From contig NZ_CP080649.1 of NCBI RefSeq assembly GCF_019603315.1, positions 3,358,176 to 3,422,175 on the forward strand: DNA of 64,000 nt, written 5' to 3'. The DNA is from Ruficoccus sp. ZRK36. GTDB taxonomy: Bacteria; Verrucomicrobiota; Verrucomicrobiia; Opitutales; Cerasicoccaceae. The translations under genes and the position numbers were made by a program. The notes beneath the pieces are model-generated. The model was not told where the DNA came from. It did no database searches and saw only the letters and a program-made list of their open reading frames with translations. Positions 8,306-16,830 of the stretch are shown here, piece by piece (position 1 is the stretch's first letter; every line of letters starts with the position of its first letter).

Positions 8306-9631
8306 ATGACCGACTATTCCTTCAAGGATCTTGCCTTGGCGGCGCCGCTTGAACGTGCGTTGACCGAAAAAGGCTACACGAATCCCTCCCCCATCCAGGC
8401 GGAGGCTATCCCCGTCCTGCTGCGCGGCCACGACCTGCTCGCCTGCGCCCAGACCGGGACCGGTAAGACCGCGGCCTTTGCCCTGCCCATGCTGCAGCGC
8501 CTCTACGAGGAGAACCGCCGACCGCAGCAGCGCGAAGTGCGCACGCTCGTCCTCTCCCCCACCCGTGAGCTGGCCGTGCAGATCGCCGACAGCTTCCGTG
8601 CCTACGGCAAGCACATGCGCCTCAGCGTGAGCCTGGCCTATGGCGGTGTCGCCCAGAGCCCGCAGCGTCGCGCCCTCAAGAACGGTGTCGATGTCCTCGT
8701 GGCCACACCGGGCCGCCTGCTCGACCTCTATCAGCAGGGCTGCATGGACCTTTCCGGGGTGCACACCTTTGTCCTGGACGAAGCCGATCACATGCTGGAC
8801 ATGGGCTTTATCCATGACATCCGCCGCATCGCCAAGGAGCTTCCCCGCGAGCGCCAGACCCTGATGTTTTCCGCCACCATGGCGAACTCGATCGCCGAGC
8901 TGGCAGAGCGCCTGTTGAAGAACCCGCGCCAGATCCGCATCGCCCCAGCCGCCACCACCGCCGAAAAGGTTGAGCAAAAGGTGTACTTCGTCGAGCACGC
9001 TAACAAGCGCGACCTCCTCGTCCACCTGCTCAACGATCACGCCGATGGCAACCCGGACGAGCTGCGCCTCATCTTTACCAAGACCAAGCACGGTGCCAAC
9101 CGACTGGCCACGCAGCTGACCCGCGACGGCATCGCCGCGGACGCCATCCACGGCAACAAGTCTCAGGCTGCCCGCCAGAAGGCACTCGACCGCTTCCGTA
9201 AACGCGAAATCAGCGTCCTCGTAGCCACCGACGTGGCCGCACGCGGGATCGACGTCAAGGACATCACCCTGGTGGTCAACTTTGACCTGCCGATGGAGCC
9301 GGACAGCTATGTCCACCGCATCGGCCGTACCGCCCGTGCCGGTGCCAGCGGCCTGGCCGTCTCCCTCTGCTGTGGCGAACAGCTCTCGCTGCTCATGGCC
9401 GCCGAGCGCCTCATCGGCTACAGCGTGCCCGAGGATTCTGACCATCCCTTCCACGCCGAGCCGATCGCTATCCGCCACCGCAACCCGAGCAAGCGCCGCG
9501 ATGATCGTGCGCCGAGCGGCAAGCGTGGGCCGAGCTTCAGCAACGGACCGCGTAAGAAGAACTTTCGGCGGAACAACAAGCACATGGACCGCAAGGGTCG
9601 CCGTCGCGCCCCCAAGGCAGCCCAGGCTTAA
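8306..9631 (+). CDS. DEAD-box ATP-dependent RNA helicase, RhlE type
   Basis: 441-residue RNA helicase. Motifs in order: Q motif ([14 protein letters not shown]), Walker A AQTGTGKT at about 48-55, PTRELA, GG, TPGR, DEAD within [13 protein letters not shown] (about 158-161), SAT, then domain-2 motifs [26 protein letters not shown] and [10 protein letters not shown]. After residue 380 comes a Lys/Arg/Asn-rich basic tail, typical of RhlE/CsdA-like helicases and probably binding RNA non-specifically. It unwinds short RNA duplexes in ribosome assembly or RNA decay. Its stop overlaps the stop of the convergent recombinase gene by four bases. A 232-base leader precedes it, with no recognised element. 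The exact subfamily (RhlE versus others) is moderately sure. Confidence 0.93.
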   Translation: MTDYSFKDLALAAPLERALTEKGYTNPSPIQAEAIPVLLRGHDLLACAQTGTGKTAAFALPMLQRLYEENRRPQQREVRTLVLSPTRELAVQIADSFRAYGKHMRLSVSLAYGGVAQSPQRRALKNGVDVLVATPGRLLDLYQQGCMDLSGVHTFVLDEADHMLDMGFIHDIRRIAKELPRERQTLMFSATMANSIAELAERLLKNPRQIRIAPAATTAEKVEQKVYFVEHANKRDLLVHLLNDHADGNPDELRLIFTKTKHGANRLATQLTRDGIAADAIHGNKSQAARQKALDRFRKREISVLVATDVAARGIDVKDITLVVNFDLPMEPDSYVHRIGRTARAGASGLAVSLCCGEQLSLLMAAERLIGYSVPEDSDHPFHAEPIAIRHRNPSKRRDDRAPSGKRGPSFSNGPRKKNFRRNNKHMDRKGRRRAPKAAQA

Positions 9632-10578
9632 TCCGCCGTTTCATCCCCGCCGGAGACTTGCTTACGGCGGGGGTGGAACTGCGCATGCTGGCTGGCCAGC
9701 GAGTCCGTCTTCACGGCGGTATAGATCTGCGTGGTCGAGATGTCCGCGTGACCCAGCATTTCCTGAATGGCACGCAGGTCGGCGCCATTCTCCAGCAGAT
9801 GCGTGGCAAAGGAGTGACGCAGCAGGTGCGGCTTGACGGGCTTATTGATCCCGGCCGTAGCGGCATGCCTGCGCAGGTTTACCCAGAAGGTTTTGCGGGA
9901 CAGCGCACGCCCCCACTGGCTTAGAAATAAATCGCTGCCGGTACGCGGCTTGACCAGCTTCGGGCGGGCTACATCAAGGTAGCGCTCAAGCGCGGTGACG
10001 GCCTTTGAGCCGACGGGCACGACGCGCTCCTTTGAGCCTTTACCAAAGATCCGCACAAAGCCCTCGTCAAGATCCACCGCCTGCAGCGGCAGTCCGCACA
10101 GCTCGGATACACGCAGCCCGCTGGAGTACATCAGCTCCAGCATGGCCCGGTCACGCAGCCCCTGCGGGCTATCCTCATCGGGCGCATCGAGCAGGCGCTC
10201 GACCTCCTCCGCGCTGAGCGTACCGGGGAGCTTGCGGTGCAGCTTCGGGCTGTCCAGCAGCTCGCAGAAGTCTTTCACGCACACACGCTCGCGTACGAGG
10301 AACTTGGCGAACATGCGCAGCGCGGAGAGCTTGCGGGCGACCGTCGCCGGCTCGTAGTCGAGCTTGGCCAGCTCACTCATCCAGCCTTCCAGATGCTTAC
10401 GCTCGACACCCGCCCACTCCATCACCCCCTTGGCCTTGAGGTATTCCCAGACATGCGCGAGGTCATTGCCGTAGGCCTCCACCGTGTTATTCGACAGACC
10501 GCGCTCCGTCTCCAGGTAGAGCAGGAAATCATCTACCAGCGGATCGGATATCGTATAGCGCGGAGGGGTCGCAGACAT
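9628..10578 (-). CDS. xerD: Site-specific tyrosine recombinase XerC/XerD
   Basis: 316-residue tyrosine recombinase that resolves chromosome dimers at dif in Xer systems. It has an N-terminal SAM-like core-binding domain (about 12-100: DFLLYLETERGLSNNTVEAY) and a C-terminal catalytic domain with all active-site residues: Arg156 (SSGLRVSEL), Lys180 (GKGSKERVVPVG), His251 and Arg254 (HLLRHSFATHLL), His277 (LGHADISTTQIY) and Tyr286. Length and motifs fit XerD slightly better than XerC, but only one such gene is visible, so the paralogue assignment is tentative. It is not next to integrase-type mobile genes, consistent with a housekeeping role. A structured inverted-repeat element begins 54 bases upstream of its start. 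Confidence 0.88.
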   Translation of the reverse strand: MSATPPRYTISDPLVDDFLLYLETERGLSNNTVEAYGNDLAHVWEYLKAKGVMEWAGVERKHLEGWMSELAKLDYEPATVARKLSALRMFAKFLVRERVCVKDFCELLDSPKLHRKLPGTLSAEEVERLLDAPDEDSPQGLRDRAMLELMYSSGLRVSELCGLPLQAVDLDEGFVRIFGKGSKERVVPVGSKAVTALERYLDVARPKLVKPRTGSDLFLSQWGRALSRKTFWVNLRRHAATAGINKPVKPHLLRHSFATHLLENGADLRAIQEMLGHADISTTQIYTAVKTDSLASQHAQFHPRRKQVSGGDETAD

Positions 10579-10631
10579 GGGCGCAATAAAGACAACGCAT
10601 CCCGAGTCCGCAAATTTTTTATGTCCATTTT

Positions 10632-10907
10632 AGGGCATTTCGATTAATCTACCATGAAACGAGATTGCGCACTCGCTGTCGGACAGGCAAGGCACTCATG
10701 GCGAAGGCTGGGCTCGAAGCCCTGTCTCGCCATGAGTAACGCCGCATGACCTCAGCGAAGCGCAACTCATGATGAGCGAGTCACTTTTAATTTTGAACAG
10801 CGTTGCTCCGAGCGCGAAGGGCTTCCAGCCCTCCTTTGCTCGGAGTCGCCTTGTTCAAAATCACAATTGCTCTCGTCTCGCTCATGGGAGGTTAATCGAA
10901 GTGCCCT
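10632..10907. repeat. 276-bp nested inverted-repeat element (multi-arm, MITE-like or structured RNA)
   Basis: This gap (10579-11045) has no gene. Its core has matching termini: 10632-10657 pairs with 10882-10907 over 26 positions, with two differences that would be G-U wobbles and one mismatch. Inside are two hairpin arms. Arm one is 10694-10704 with 10727-10737 (11 bp perfect), tip GGGCT-CGA-AGCCC. Arm two is 10790-10799 with 10852-10861 (10 bp), then CTCCGAGC (10806) with GCTCGGAG (10838), tip AGGGCT-TCC-AGCCCT. The whole folds as a closed stem with at least two branches. No open frame or transposase lies inside, and it is neither a terminator nor any RNA class I recognise. Confidence 0.8.
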
Positions 10908-11045
10908 TTATACGAAAGCGGAATCGCCCCATCGGTCGTTGATCAAGCGAATCCAAACCAAAACGTCCCCATAAAGCTTCCCGCGCGAAGTCCGTTTTTT
11001 GGATTTACCCGCCGGGCATCAGGGAGTTAGCATACTCAGATCACT

Positions 11046-12374
11046 ATGCCTTCGGATACGAAGACCACGCTCAAGCCGACCGACCTGCGCGGCATCCTCG
11101 AATATGTGCCGCAGTTCCGCGACCACGTCTTTGTCATCGCGCTGGATGGCTCGATCATCGACGACGAGAACTTCTCCAACGTGATGACGGACATCGCCGT
11201 CCTGCGCAGCCTGAACATCGACATCGTGCTCGTGCACGGGATCGGGCGGCAGATCAAGCGTCTGGCCGAGGACAGCGGTATCCCCATCAGTGATGCCCAT
11301 GGCAGCGGCCCGACGGATGAGGCCACGCTGGAGATGGCCGTCGCCGCCTCCTCGGAGGTAGCCGAGACCTTGACCCGTGCCCTCACTCAGAACGGCCTGC
11401 GCTATGTCGTGACCAACGCCGTGCGCGCCACCGAGATGGGCGTGATCCGCGGTAAGGACCTCGGCCACACCGGTAAGGTGGACCGGCTCGATGAGCGCTT
11501 GATCCGGCTCATGCTCTCCGAGGGGGTCGTCCCGGTGTTCTCGCCACTGGCCTTCGACCGCGACGGGCAGCCCTGCCGCCTCAACTCCGACCAGCTGGCC
11601 AGTGAACTGGCCATGCGCCTCAACGCCTCGAAACTGATCTACCTCACGCCCTTCCCCGGCCTCGTGGTCGAGGGCGCTCCCCTGCTGAACGTCCCGCTGG
11701 ACGAGCTCCAGGCCCTCATCACCAAGCACAAGAAGAGCCTCGACGAGCGCCTGCTCTCGAAGGCTTCCTGTGCCGCACGCACGCTGGAGGCAGGCACTCC
11801 ACGCGCCCACATCCTCGACGGGCGCATCTTTGGCGGGCTGCTGACCGAGATATTTGATAAGGTCGGGCTGGGCACGATGATCCACGCCAACGACTACCAG
11901 CAGATCCGGGCCGCCCGCAAAAAGGACGCAGCCAGCATCTTTGCCATCACCCGTAACGCCGCCAAGAGCGAGACGCTGCGCACCCGTACCCGCCACTCCA
12001 TCGAGGAGGCGATCGGACACTTTTACGTTTACGAAATCGACGAGAGCATCGTGGGCTGCTTCAGCCTGATGCCGCTGGAGGACAAGACCGTCGAGCTCGG
12101 CGCTGTGCTCGTACAGCCCTTTTATCAGGGGCGTGGCGTCGGCCTGAAGCTGGTCGAGTTCGCCTGTCTGGAGGCTCGCCGGATGAAAGCAGACCGCGTG
12201 ATCGCCCTGAGCACGCAGGCCGGGAACTTTTTCCGCGACATCGCCGGGTTCTCCGAAGGTAGCGAAACGGACCTCCCGAAAGCCCGCCGCGAAGACTACA
12301 AGGCCAACGCGCGCCGCTCACGCATCTTTGTCAAAGCCCTCGCCCCCGCGCGTAAAAAGCGCACCAAAGCGTAG
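11046..12374 (+). CDS. argA: Amino-acid N-acetyltransferase (N-acetylglutamate synthase)
   Basis: 442-residue fusion of an amino-acid-kinase-like domain and a GNAT acetyltransferase domain, the architecture of classical ArgA, which makes N-acetylglutamate from glutamate and acetyl-CoA in the first step of arginine synthesis. The kinase-fold part runs from about 10 to 290 (FVIALDGSII, DIVLVHGIGRQIKR, VVPVFSPLAFDRDGQ, RLNASKLIYLTPFPG) and senses arginine in the family. The GNAT part runs from about 300 (IRAARKKDAASIFAITR) with the acetyl-CoA loop QPFYQGRGVGLKLVEF. The basic C-terminal tail (ARKKRTKA) is unremarkable. Monocistronic as seen; the upstream gap is the inverted-repeat element, and the neighbouring lytic transglycosylase gene is convergent. 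Confidence 0.92.
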   Translation: MPSDTKTTLKPTDLRGILEYVPQFRDHVFVIALDGSIIDDENFSNVMTDIAVLRSLNIDIVLVHGIGRQIKRLAEDSGIPISDAHGSGPTDEATLEMAVAASSEVAETLTRALTQNGLRYVVTNAVRATEMGVIRGKDLGHTGKVDRLDERLIRLMLSEGVVPVFSPLAFDRDGQPCRLNSDQLASELAMRLNASKLIYLTPFPGLVVEGAPLLNVPLDELQALITKHKKSLDERLLSKASCAARTLEAGTPRAHILDGRIFGGLLTEIFDKVGLGTMIHANDYQQIRAARKKDAASIFAITRNAAKSETLRTRTRHSIEEAIGHFYVYEIDESIVGCFSLMPLEDKTVELGAVLVQPFYQGRGVGLKLVEFACLEARRMKADRVIALSTQAGNFFRDIAGFSEGSETDLPKARREDYKANARRSRIFVKALAPARKKRTKA

Positions 12375-12397
12375 ACGGGCACCAGCCAGCGACCACA

Positions 12398-12931
12398 TCA
12401 GGGCGTCTTGACCGGGGACGTATTTCCGGCGAAGAGCTGCTGGTAGATTCGGTTTGTCGGCGCGGGCAGCTTTGCTATCGAGAAGCCTTCGGCTTTGACC
12501 TTATAGGGGCCGTAGCGATAGCAGGCAGCCAGCAGGGGATAGGAGAATTTATTGTGCTGCTCCAGGAACTCCTTGCAGAAGGCCAGATAGTCGATGGCCA
12601 CGTAGACGTTCGAGTACCAGTTCCAGGCAAACCGATAGGAGCTGTTGCTGACCTCGTGCCAGGCGACCTTGCTGAGCTGCATCATCCCGTGGGCGTAGCC
12701 GGAGTTCGCCATCGGGTTGAGACCGCTCTCGGCCTTCGCGATGGCATAAACGAATGCTGGATCGATCCCCTGCTTGGGAGCCTCAGAGGAAATATAGCTC
12801 CAGACTCGCTGCGGGGTAGCCTCTTTGCGGGCCAGGGGCCGGTAGGTCAAACCATCGACACAACCAAGGATCGCCCCCACTGCTAAACAGACCAGACAGA
12901 AACGAACGGGGTCCTGAAGCAGCTTTTTCAT
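12398..12931 (-). CDS. Lytic transglycosylase (SLT domain) lipoprotein
   Basis: 177-residue putative outer-membrane lipoprotein that would cleave the MurNAc-GlcNAc bond in peptidoglycan. The N-terminal signal carries a lipobox in VGAILGC (Cys at about 24). The SLT domain shows the catalytic Glu in AKAESGLNP, then NSGYAHGMMQLSKVAW and LAACYRYGPYKVK. It is small for the family and has little beyond the catalytic domain. Its ATG overlaps the stop of the DAHP synthase gene by four bases, indicating translational coupling, though the two functions have no obvious link. Confidence 0.85.
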   Translation of the reverse strand: MKKLLQDPVRFCLVCLAVGAILGCVDGLTYRPLARKEATPQRVWSYISSEAPKQGIDPAFVYAIAKAESGLNPMANSGYAHGMMQLSKVAWHEVSNSSYRFAWNWYSNVYVAIDYLAFCKEFLEQHNKFSYPLLAACYRYGPYKVKAEGFSIAKLPAPTNRIYQQLFAGNTSPVKTP

Positions 12932-13983
12932 GAGGAGGGAGGTGTTGGGCTGTACTTGCGGCGAAGCTTCCAGATCTCGCGCGCGTCAGCGATGAGGCTT
13001 TTCAGCGTAGCCGGTGTGATCGACTGTTTCGGATCATCACCGATGCCGCACTTCGGGTCGATGTGTGTCTCCACGACGATGCCATCGGCCCCATAGGCCA
13101 TCGCGGCAAGCGCCGCTCCCGGCACAAAGGCCGCACGCCCCACCGAGTGAGACGGGTCCACGATGACTGCGGCCCAGGTCTTTTCCTTTAAAAGCTGCGT
13201 AATGGACTCGTCCGGATGGTTACGGTAGCCATCCATCGAGGGGAGTGTACCGCGCGGACAAAGGAGCACATTCGGATTTCCGGCGGAGACGACGTACTCA
13301 GCCGCCGCCAGAAACTCATCGACCGGGGCCATCGGGCGTCCACGCTTGAGCAGGACAGTGGTGTTCGAGCCCGCCGTGCGCGAGCCGATGTGGCGCAGGA
13401 GCGGATAGTTAAGCGCATTGCGGGCACCCACCTGCACCACGTCGACGCCGGCGTCGAGCACGATGCTCAAATGCTCGGGCTCCATGACCTCGGTGTTGAT
13501 GGCCAGGCCGGTCCGGGCGCGCGCCTCCAGCAGGATGTCGAGCGCGGCGTTGTCCCCCTGGTAGGAGTACGGCATGGTGCGGGGCTTCCAGACACCTCCG
13601 CGCAGGACATGGCCACCCGCTTCTTTGACCGCCTCAGCGGTTTCATAGAAAAGGTTCGGATTCTTCGGGTCGATGGTGCACGGGCCTGCGATAAAGAGCG
13701 GCTCAGCGCCGACCTCGACCCCACCGAGCCGGAGCTTACCGTCGGCCAGCGTGGACTTGATGTCCATCAGCTTGTAGGGAGAGTCGATCGCATCCACCCG
13801 CGCTACGTAGTCGAGGCCGAGGATGCGGTTGATCATGGTCTCGTGACGTTCGTCACCGAGGATCGCGTAGATGCTGCGTTCGGCACCGACGATGGTCTGT
13901 ATGCGGCAGCCGAATTCGCTCACGATTTTTTCAACCTCAAGCAGTTGCTCTGGCGTGAGGCGGGATGCGCGGGGGATGATCAT
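12928..13983 (-). CDS. aroF: 3-deoxy-7-phosphoheptulonate (DAHP) synthase
   Basis: 351-residue enzyme joining phosphoenolpyruvate and erythrose-4-phosphate, the entry step of the shikimate pathway. It has an N-terminal ferredoxin-like (ACT-like) regulatory domain, about 1-70, followed by the TIM barrel with LFIAGPCTID, LRGGVWKPRTMPYSYQG, QVGARNALNYPLL, LLKRGRP, NVLLCPRGTLPSMDG and DPSHSVGRA. This is the type I-beta form with an N-terminal extension, as in Thermotoga, rather than the E. coli AroG type. The extension is a likely site for feedback control by an aromatic amino acid. The lytic transglycosylase gene overlaps its stop. The symbol is used in the general sense. Confidence 0.92.
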   Translation of the reverse strand: MIIPRASRLTPEQLLEVEKIVSEFGCRIQTIVGAERSIYAILGDERHETMINRILGLDYVARVDAIDSPYKLMDIKSTLADGKLRLGGVEVGAEPLFIAGPCTIDPKNPNLFYETAEAVKEAGGHVLRGGVWKPRTMPYSYQGDNAALDILLEARARTGLAINTEVMEPEHLSIVLDAGVDVVQVGARNALNYPLLRHIGSRTAGSNTTVLLKRGRPMAPVDEFLAAAEYVVSAGNPNVLLCPRGTLPSMDGYRNHPDESITQLLKEKTWAAVIVDPSHSVGRAAFVPGAALAAMAYGADGIVVETHIDPKCGIGDDPKQSITPATLKSLIADAREIWKLRRKYSPTPPSS

Positions 13984-14023
13984 GAGAGAGAATGGGTGAG
14001 AGGATCAGGAAAAAGTCAAACGG

Positions 14024-14911
14024 TCAGCGGTGGTGCTTGCCGTGGTGAGGGGAGTTGCCGGAGCCATGATGTCGGTGCACATGGGGCACTCCGGCACGTG
14101 AAGGACGCACACCCGGCAGGTTAAATTTCAAGCGCGAGAGTTTAGCATTACCGCCCAGAATCTGCTGAAATTCATCCGGTAGCGGTGACTCGGCCCGAAA
14201 CTTCTGGAGCTTGCCCTCATAGAGAAAATCAAAGGCGAGCAGCCCGGCATGGAGATAGAGCCGGTCCATATCCAGCGCCTGAGCGATGGTGCGATTCATG
14301 CGAAAATCTCCGTACGTCCGGTCTCCGAGGATGGGGAAGCCCCGCTTGGAGGTCTGGATACGCAGCTGGTGCGTACGCCCGGTGGCAGGTATCAATTGGA
14401 TCAGGCTCAGGCCCAGGCGGTTGGCGTCATTTTTGACATAATGCATGCGGCAGCGCATTTCAACCGGGCGCCCTCCCCCGGTATTATGCCCGCCGGGCTT
14501 ACCGCTGTAGGGCATGGCTGCCGGGCTCATCCGATCCACCCAGTTGTCCTGGGAAGGCGGACGACCGCGCACGATGGCGTGATAATGTTTTTCCATCCGG
14601 TGCGTGCTAAAGAGCTCTCGCACGGTTTGCGCCATCTCGGAGTTCTGCGCGAGCAGGATAACGCCCGAGGTAGCCGAGTCGAGACGATGGCAGAGGTATA
14701 GCTCATCACCGGCCTCGGGGAGATCGTAGTAGCGCTCGGTCTCGTGATCGTAGTGGGAGGCAACCAGCGAGCGGTGCTTGTCGCGGCGGCCATTCGGATG
14801 AGAGAGCACGCCGACCGGTTTCTCCAGCGCGATCAACCCTGCCGGATGCACCGCCAGCACTCGGACACCATCCCCGAGCGGATAACGAGTCTCCCATGCC
14901 TGATCGTCCAT
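14024..14911 (-). CDS. RluA-family pseudouridine synthase
   Basis: 295-residue RNA pseudouridine synthase. Family signatures: LIALEKPVGVLSHPNG, the catalytic-Asp motif HRLDSATSGVILLAQN, MEKHYHAIVRGRP, TGRTHQLRIQ and LGDRTYGD. No S4 domain is visible. RluA relatives modify 23S rRNA or tRNA; the exact target cannot be told. Start ATG 14911 follows the TonB-protein stop by two bases, so it is the last gene of a maf-tonB-rluA string. The C-terminus ends in a His/Gly-rich tail (HVHRHHGSGNSPHHGKHHR) that could bind metal, an unusual feature for this family. Confidence 0.88.
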   Translation of the reverse strand: MDDQAWETRYPLGDGVRVLAVHPAGLIALEKPVGVLSHPNGRRDKHRSLVASHYDHETERYYDLPEAGDELYLCHRLDSATSGVILLAQNSEMAQTVRELFSTHRMEKHYHAIVRGRPPSQDNWVDRMSPAAMPYSGKPGGHNTGGGRPVEMRCRMHYVKNDANRLGLSLIQLIPATGRTHQLRIQTSKRGFPILGDRTYGDFRMNRTIAQALDMDRLYLHAGLLAFDFLYEGKLQKFRAESPLPDEFQQILGGNAKLSRLKFNLPGVRPSRAGVPHVHRHHGSGNSPHHGKHHR

Positions 14912-14913
14912 GG

Positions 14914-16110
14914 CTAACGATAGAGGAAAGTAATGCGGATGGTCTGGCTGTCGCCGAGGCTGGCCACCATCTCCTTTGTCCACGGGCCATAGGGGGCACG
15001 CGAGAGGATGGCATCCTGCACGATGAGCGTGGCCGGGCGGCTGGCACTCGTATAAAGCACCTTCAGGTCCACGACGCGGCCATCGCGGTTGAGCTCGTAC
15101 TCGACCACGACCTTCGTACCGATGTCGGAATTGGCGTAGTTGTACTGGCGGCCGAGCAGGTTCCACTGCGCGGAGATCGCCTCCCGCATGCGCTGCAGGT
15201 AGCCGCCAAATTCGCTGAAATTCGAGTCAATGGCCAAGGCCCCCATGCGGCTGGCCGAAACGGGGTTCTGCATGAGCGGGCCGGGCGGCACCTTAAAGTT
15301 AATCCTTGGGCGGGCCTTCGGGACGGGCTGGCCCTGCGGGGCCTGCTGCGCGGGGGTGACCTCCTCCATCTGGACCTCGATCTGGCGCTGCGGACGCGGA
15401 GCCGGCGCGGGCTCGACGGTCTTCTCTGCGGGCGTCTCGGGCACTTCTTCGGCCTCACCGGCCTTATCAATACTGGGAGCGCCCTCCTCCTCGATCGCTT
15501 CCTGCTCAGGCATCCGGGGTGCCTCCTCCTGCGGGGCTTCGCGCGCATCGCTCTCGGCCGGTTCCTCGACCGGTTCGGTCATCTCCTGCGGCTCGGGCGG
15601 CGTCTGCTCGGCAGGCTCTGGCTGCTGTGGCATGGGCTGGGCATCGGGAAGCCCTTGCGGAACAGGCGGTGGTGAAGGCTCTTCGAACAGATCGCCGGTG
15701 ACGATCTTCTCCGAGTCGGGCATCTCGCCGTCGACTTTCGGGGCGTCCGAGTTTTGAGTCGGATCGGGCTGCTCCTGCGCGGCTACCTGATCCTTGGAGG
15801 AGAAATTCTGCGTATCCTCGGGCTTTTCCTCGACGACGTTCGGATTCGTCTCGACGAAACGCTCCGGCGGGGGCGGCGCCTCGACCAGCTCCACCTCCAT
15901 GGGCGGGTTGGGCTTATCCGGCTCAATGGTTTGAAAGGCGACATCCGGCCACGGCACCACGTAGATGAGCAGCAGGTGAAAGATGACCGTAGCGGCCAGG
16001 CCGATACTGACGGAGCGCCGGTAAGACTGCCGCCCATACTCGGATTCGCGGTCCCAGCGCGGCCATTGGGCGGGCTTGCGTTGGGGCGGCGGCAGCGGTG
16101 CGGTCGTCAT
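14914..16110 (-). CDS. TonB-family energy transducer-like protein
   Basis: 398-residue inner-membrane-anchored protein. A cytoplasmic basic N-terminus (to about 33) precedes one membrane helix (SIGLAATVIFHLLLIYVV). A long Pro/Glu-rich periplasm-spanning region (about 55-270) follows, then a C-terminal TonB/TolA-like domain (SEFGGYLQRMREAISAQWN ... VVVEYELNRDGRVVDLKVLYTS). The build resembles TonB or TolA, which link inner-membrane energy to outer-membrane receptors or envelope constriction. No ExbB/ExbD or TolQ/R genes are present in the window, so TonB versus TolA is undecided. Its start overlaps the maf stop by four bases. Confidence 0.75.
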   Translation of the reverse strand: MTTAPLPPPQRKPAQWPRWDRESEYGRQSYRRSVSIGLAATVIFHLLLIYVVPWPDVAFQTIEPDKPNPPMEVELVEAPPPPERFVETNPNVVEEKPEDTQNFSSKDQVAAQEQPDPTQNSDAPKVDGEMPDSEKIVTGDLFEEPSPPPVPQGLPDAQPMPQQPEPAEQTPPEPQEMTEPVEEPAESDAREAPQEEAPRMPEQEAIEEEGAPSIDKAGEAEEVPETPAEKTVEPAPAPRPQRQIEVQMEEVTPAQQAPQGQPVPKARPRINFKVPPGPLMQNPVSASRMGALAIDSNFSEFGGYLQRMREAISAQWNLLGRQYNYANSDIGTKVVVEYELNRDGRVVDLKVLYTSASRPATLIVQDAILSRAPYGPWTKEMVASLGDSQTIRITFLYR

Positions 16111-16697
16111 GTCAGGCGGAGCTTTTCGAGCAGGTGCAGCCGGTCAAGCAAGTCCAGGAGGAACTCGGTCGGCAGGCCCATGACGTTGTTCAGGGACCCC
16201 TCCAACCCGGCGATAATCATATCTTTCCCCTCCTGAATACCATAGGCCCCGGCTTTGTCCAGCGGATTGACGAGCGAGAAGTATCGAGTGATGGCTTCAT
16301 CGTCGAGTGGCTTAAAGGTAACGGCACTGGTAACAGCGTGGCATTCGTCGATCCCAGCAGTGGCTCCCAGCAGGCAGACACCGGTGTAAACGGTGTGCGT
16401 ACGACCGGCCAGACGGCGGAGCATGGCCCGGGCGGCATCCATATCCGCAGGCTTGTGTAAAACCTCGTCATCGAGCGCGACAACGGTGTCAGAGCCCAGA
16501 ACAAGGGCCTCGGGGCGGCGTTCGCTGACATGAGCGGCCTTGATCCGGGCATTGTGCAGGACGGTTTCCCGCGGGCAGGAGGCCGGGTCCTCGTGCTCCT
16601 CGACCTGGGCCGGGTCCACGGCGAAGCGTAGCCCCGCCTGCTCCAGCAGGTGGCGGCGGCGAGGGGATGCCGAGGCGAGAATGAGCATATCGAACAT
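16107..16697 (-). CDS. maf: Maf nucleotide pyrophosphatase
   Basis: 196-residue Maf/YhdE-family protein: starts MFDMLILASASPRRRHLLEQAG, with LGSDTVVALDDEVLHKP, GRTHTVYTGVCL, and the conserved KAGAYGIQEGKDMIIAGLEGS and NVMGLP motifs. Family members hydrolyse non-canonical or modified nucleoside triphosphates (dTTP/UTP or m7GTP) and were first linked to septum inhibition. It heads the maf-tonB-rluA gene string with four-base overlap to the next gene. ATG 16697 is used; ATG 16688 (MLIL) is an equally good alternative. Confidence 0.92.
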   Translation of the reverse strand: MFDMLILASASPRRRHLLEQAGLRFAVDPAQVEEHEDPASCPRETVLHNARIKAAHVSERRPEALVLGSDTVVALDDEVLHKPADMDAARAMLRRLAGRTHTVYTGVCLLGATAGIDECHAVTSAVTFKPLDDEAITRYFSLVNPLDKAGAYGIQEGKDMIIAGLEGSLNNVMGLPTEFLLDLLDRLHLLEKLRLT

Positions 16698-16830
16698 GGA
16701 CGCCCCCAGCCTTGGCCCTCTCTCTTAAAAGACAAAGCCAAACATGCCTGTTGCACGGTTTTTTCTTTTTCGCCCTCTCAATCGTAAAAAGGGCTGGAAC
16801 CGGCCTCAGGGATTGCGGATAGTTAAGGGA

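Noticed and set aside
10579-11045. A retron-type msr-msd region
   Set aside because: Inverted repeats are present, but no reverse transcriptase gene lies near; the neighbours are xerD and argA.
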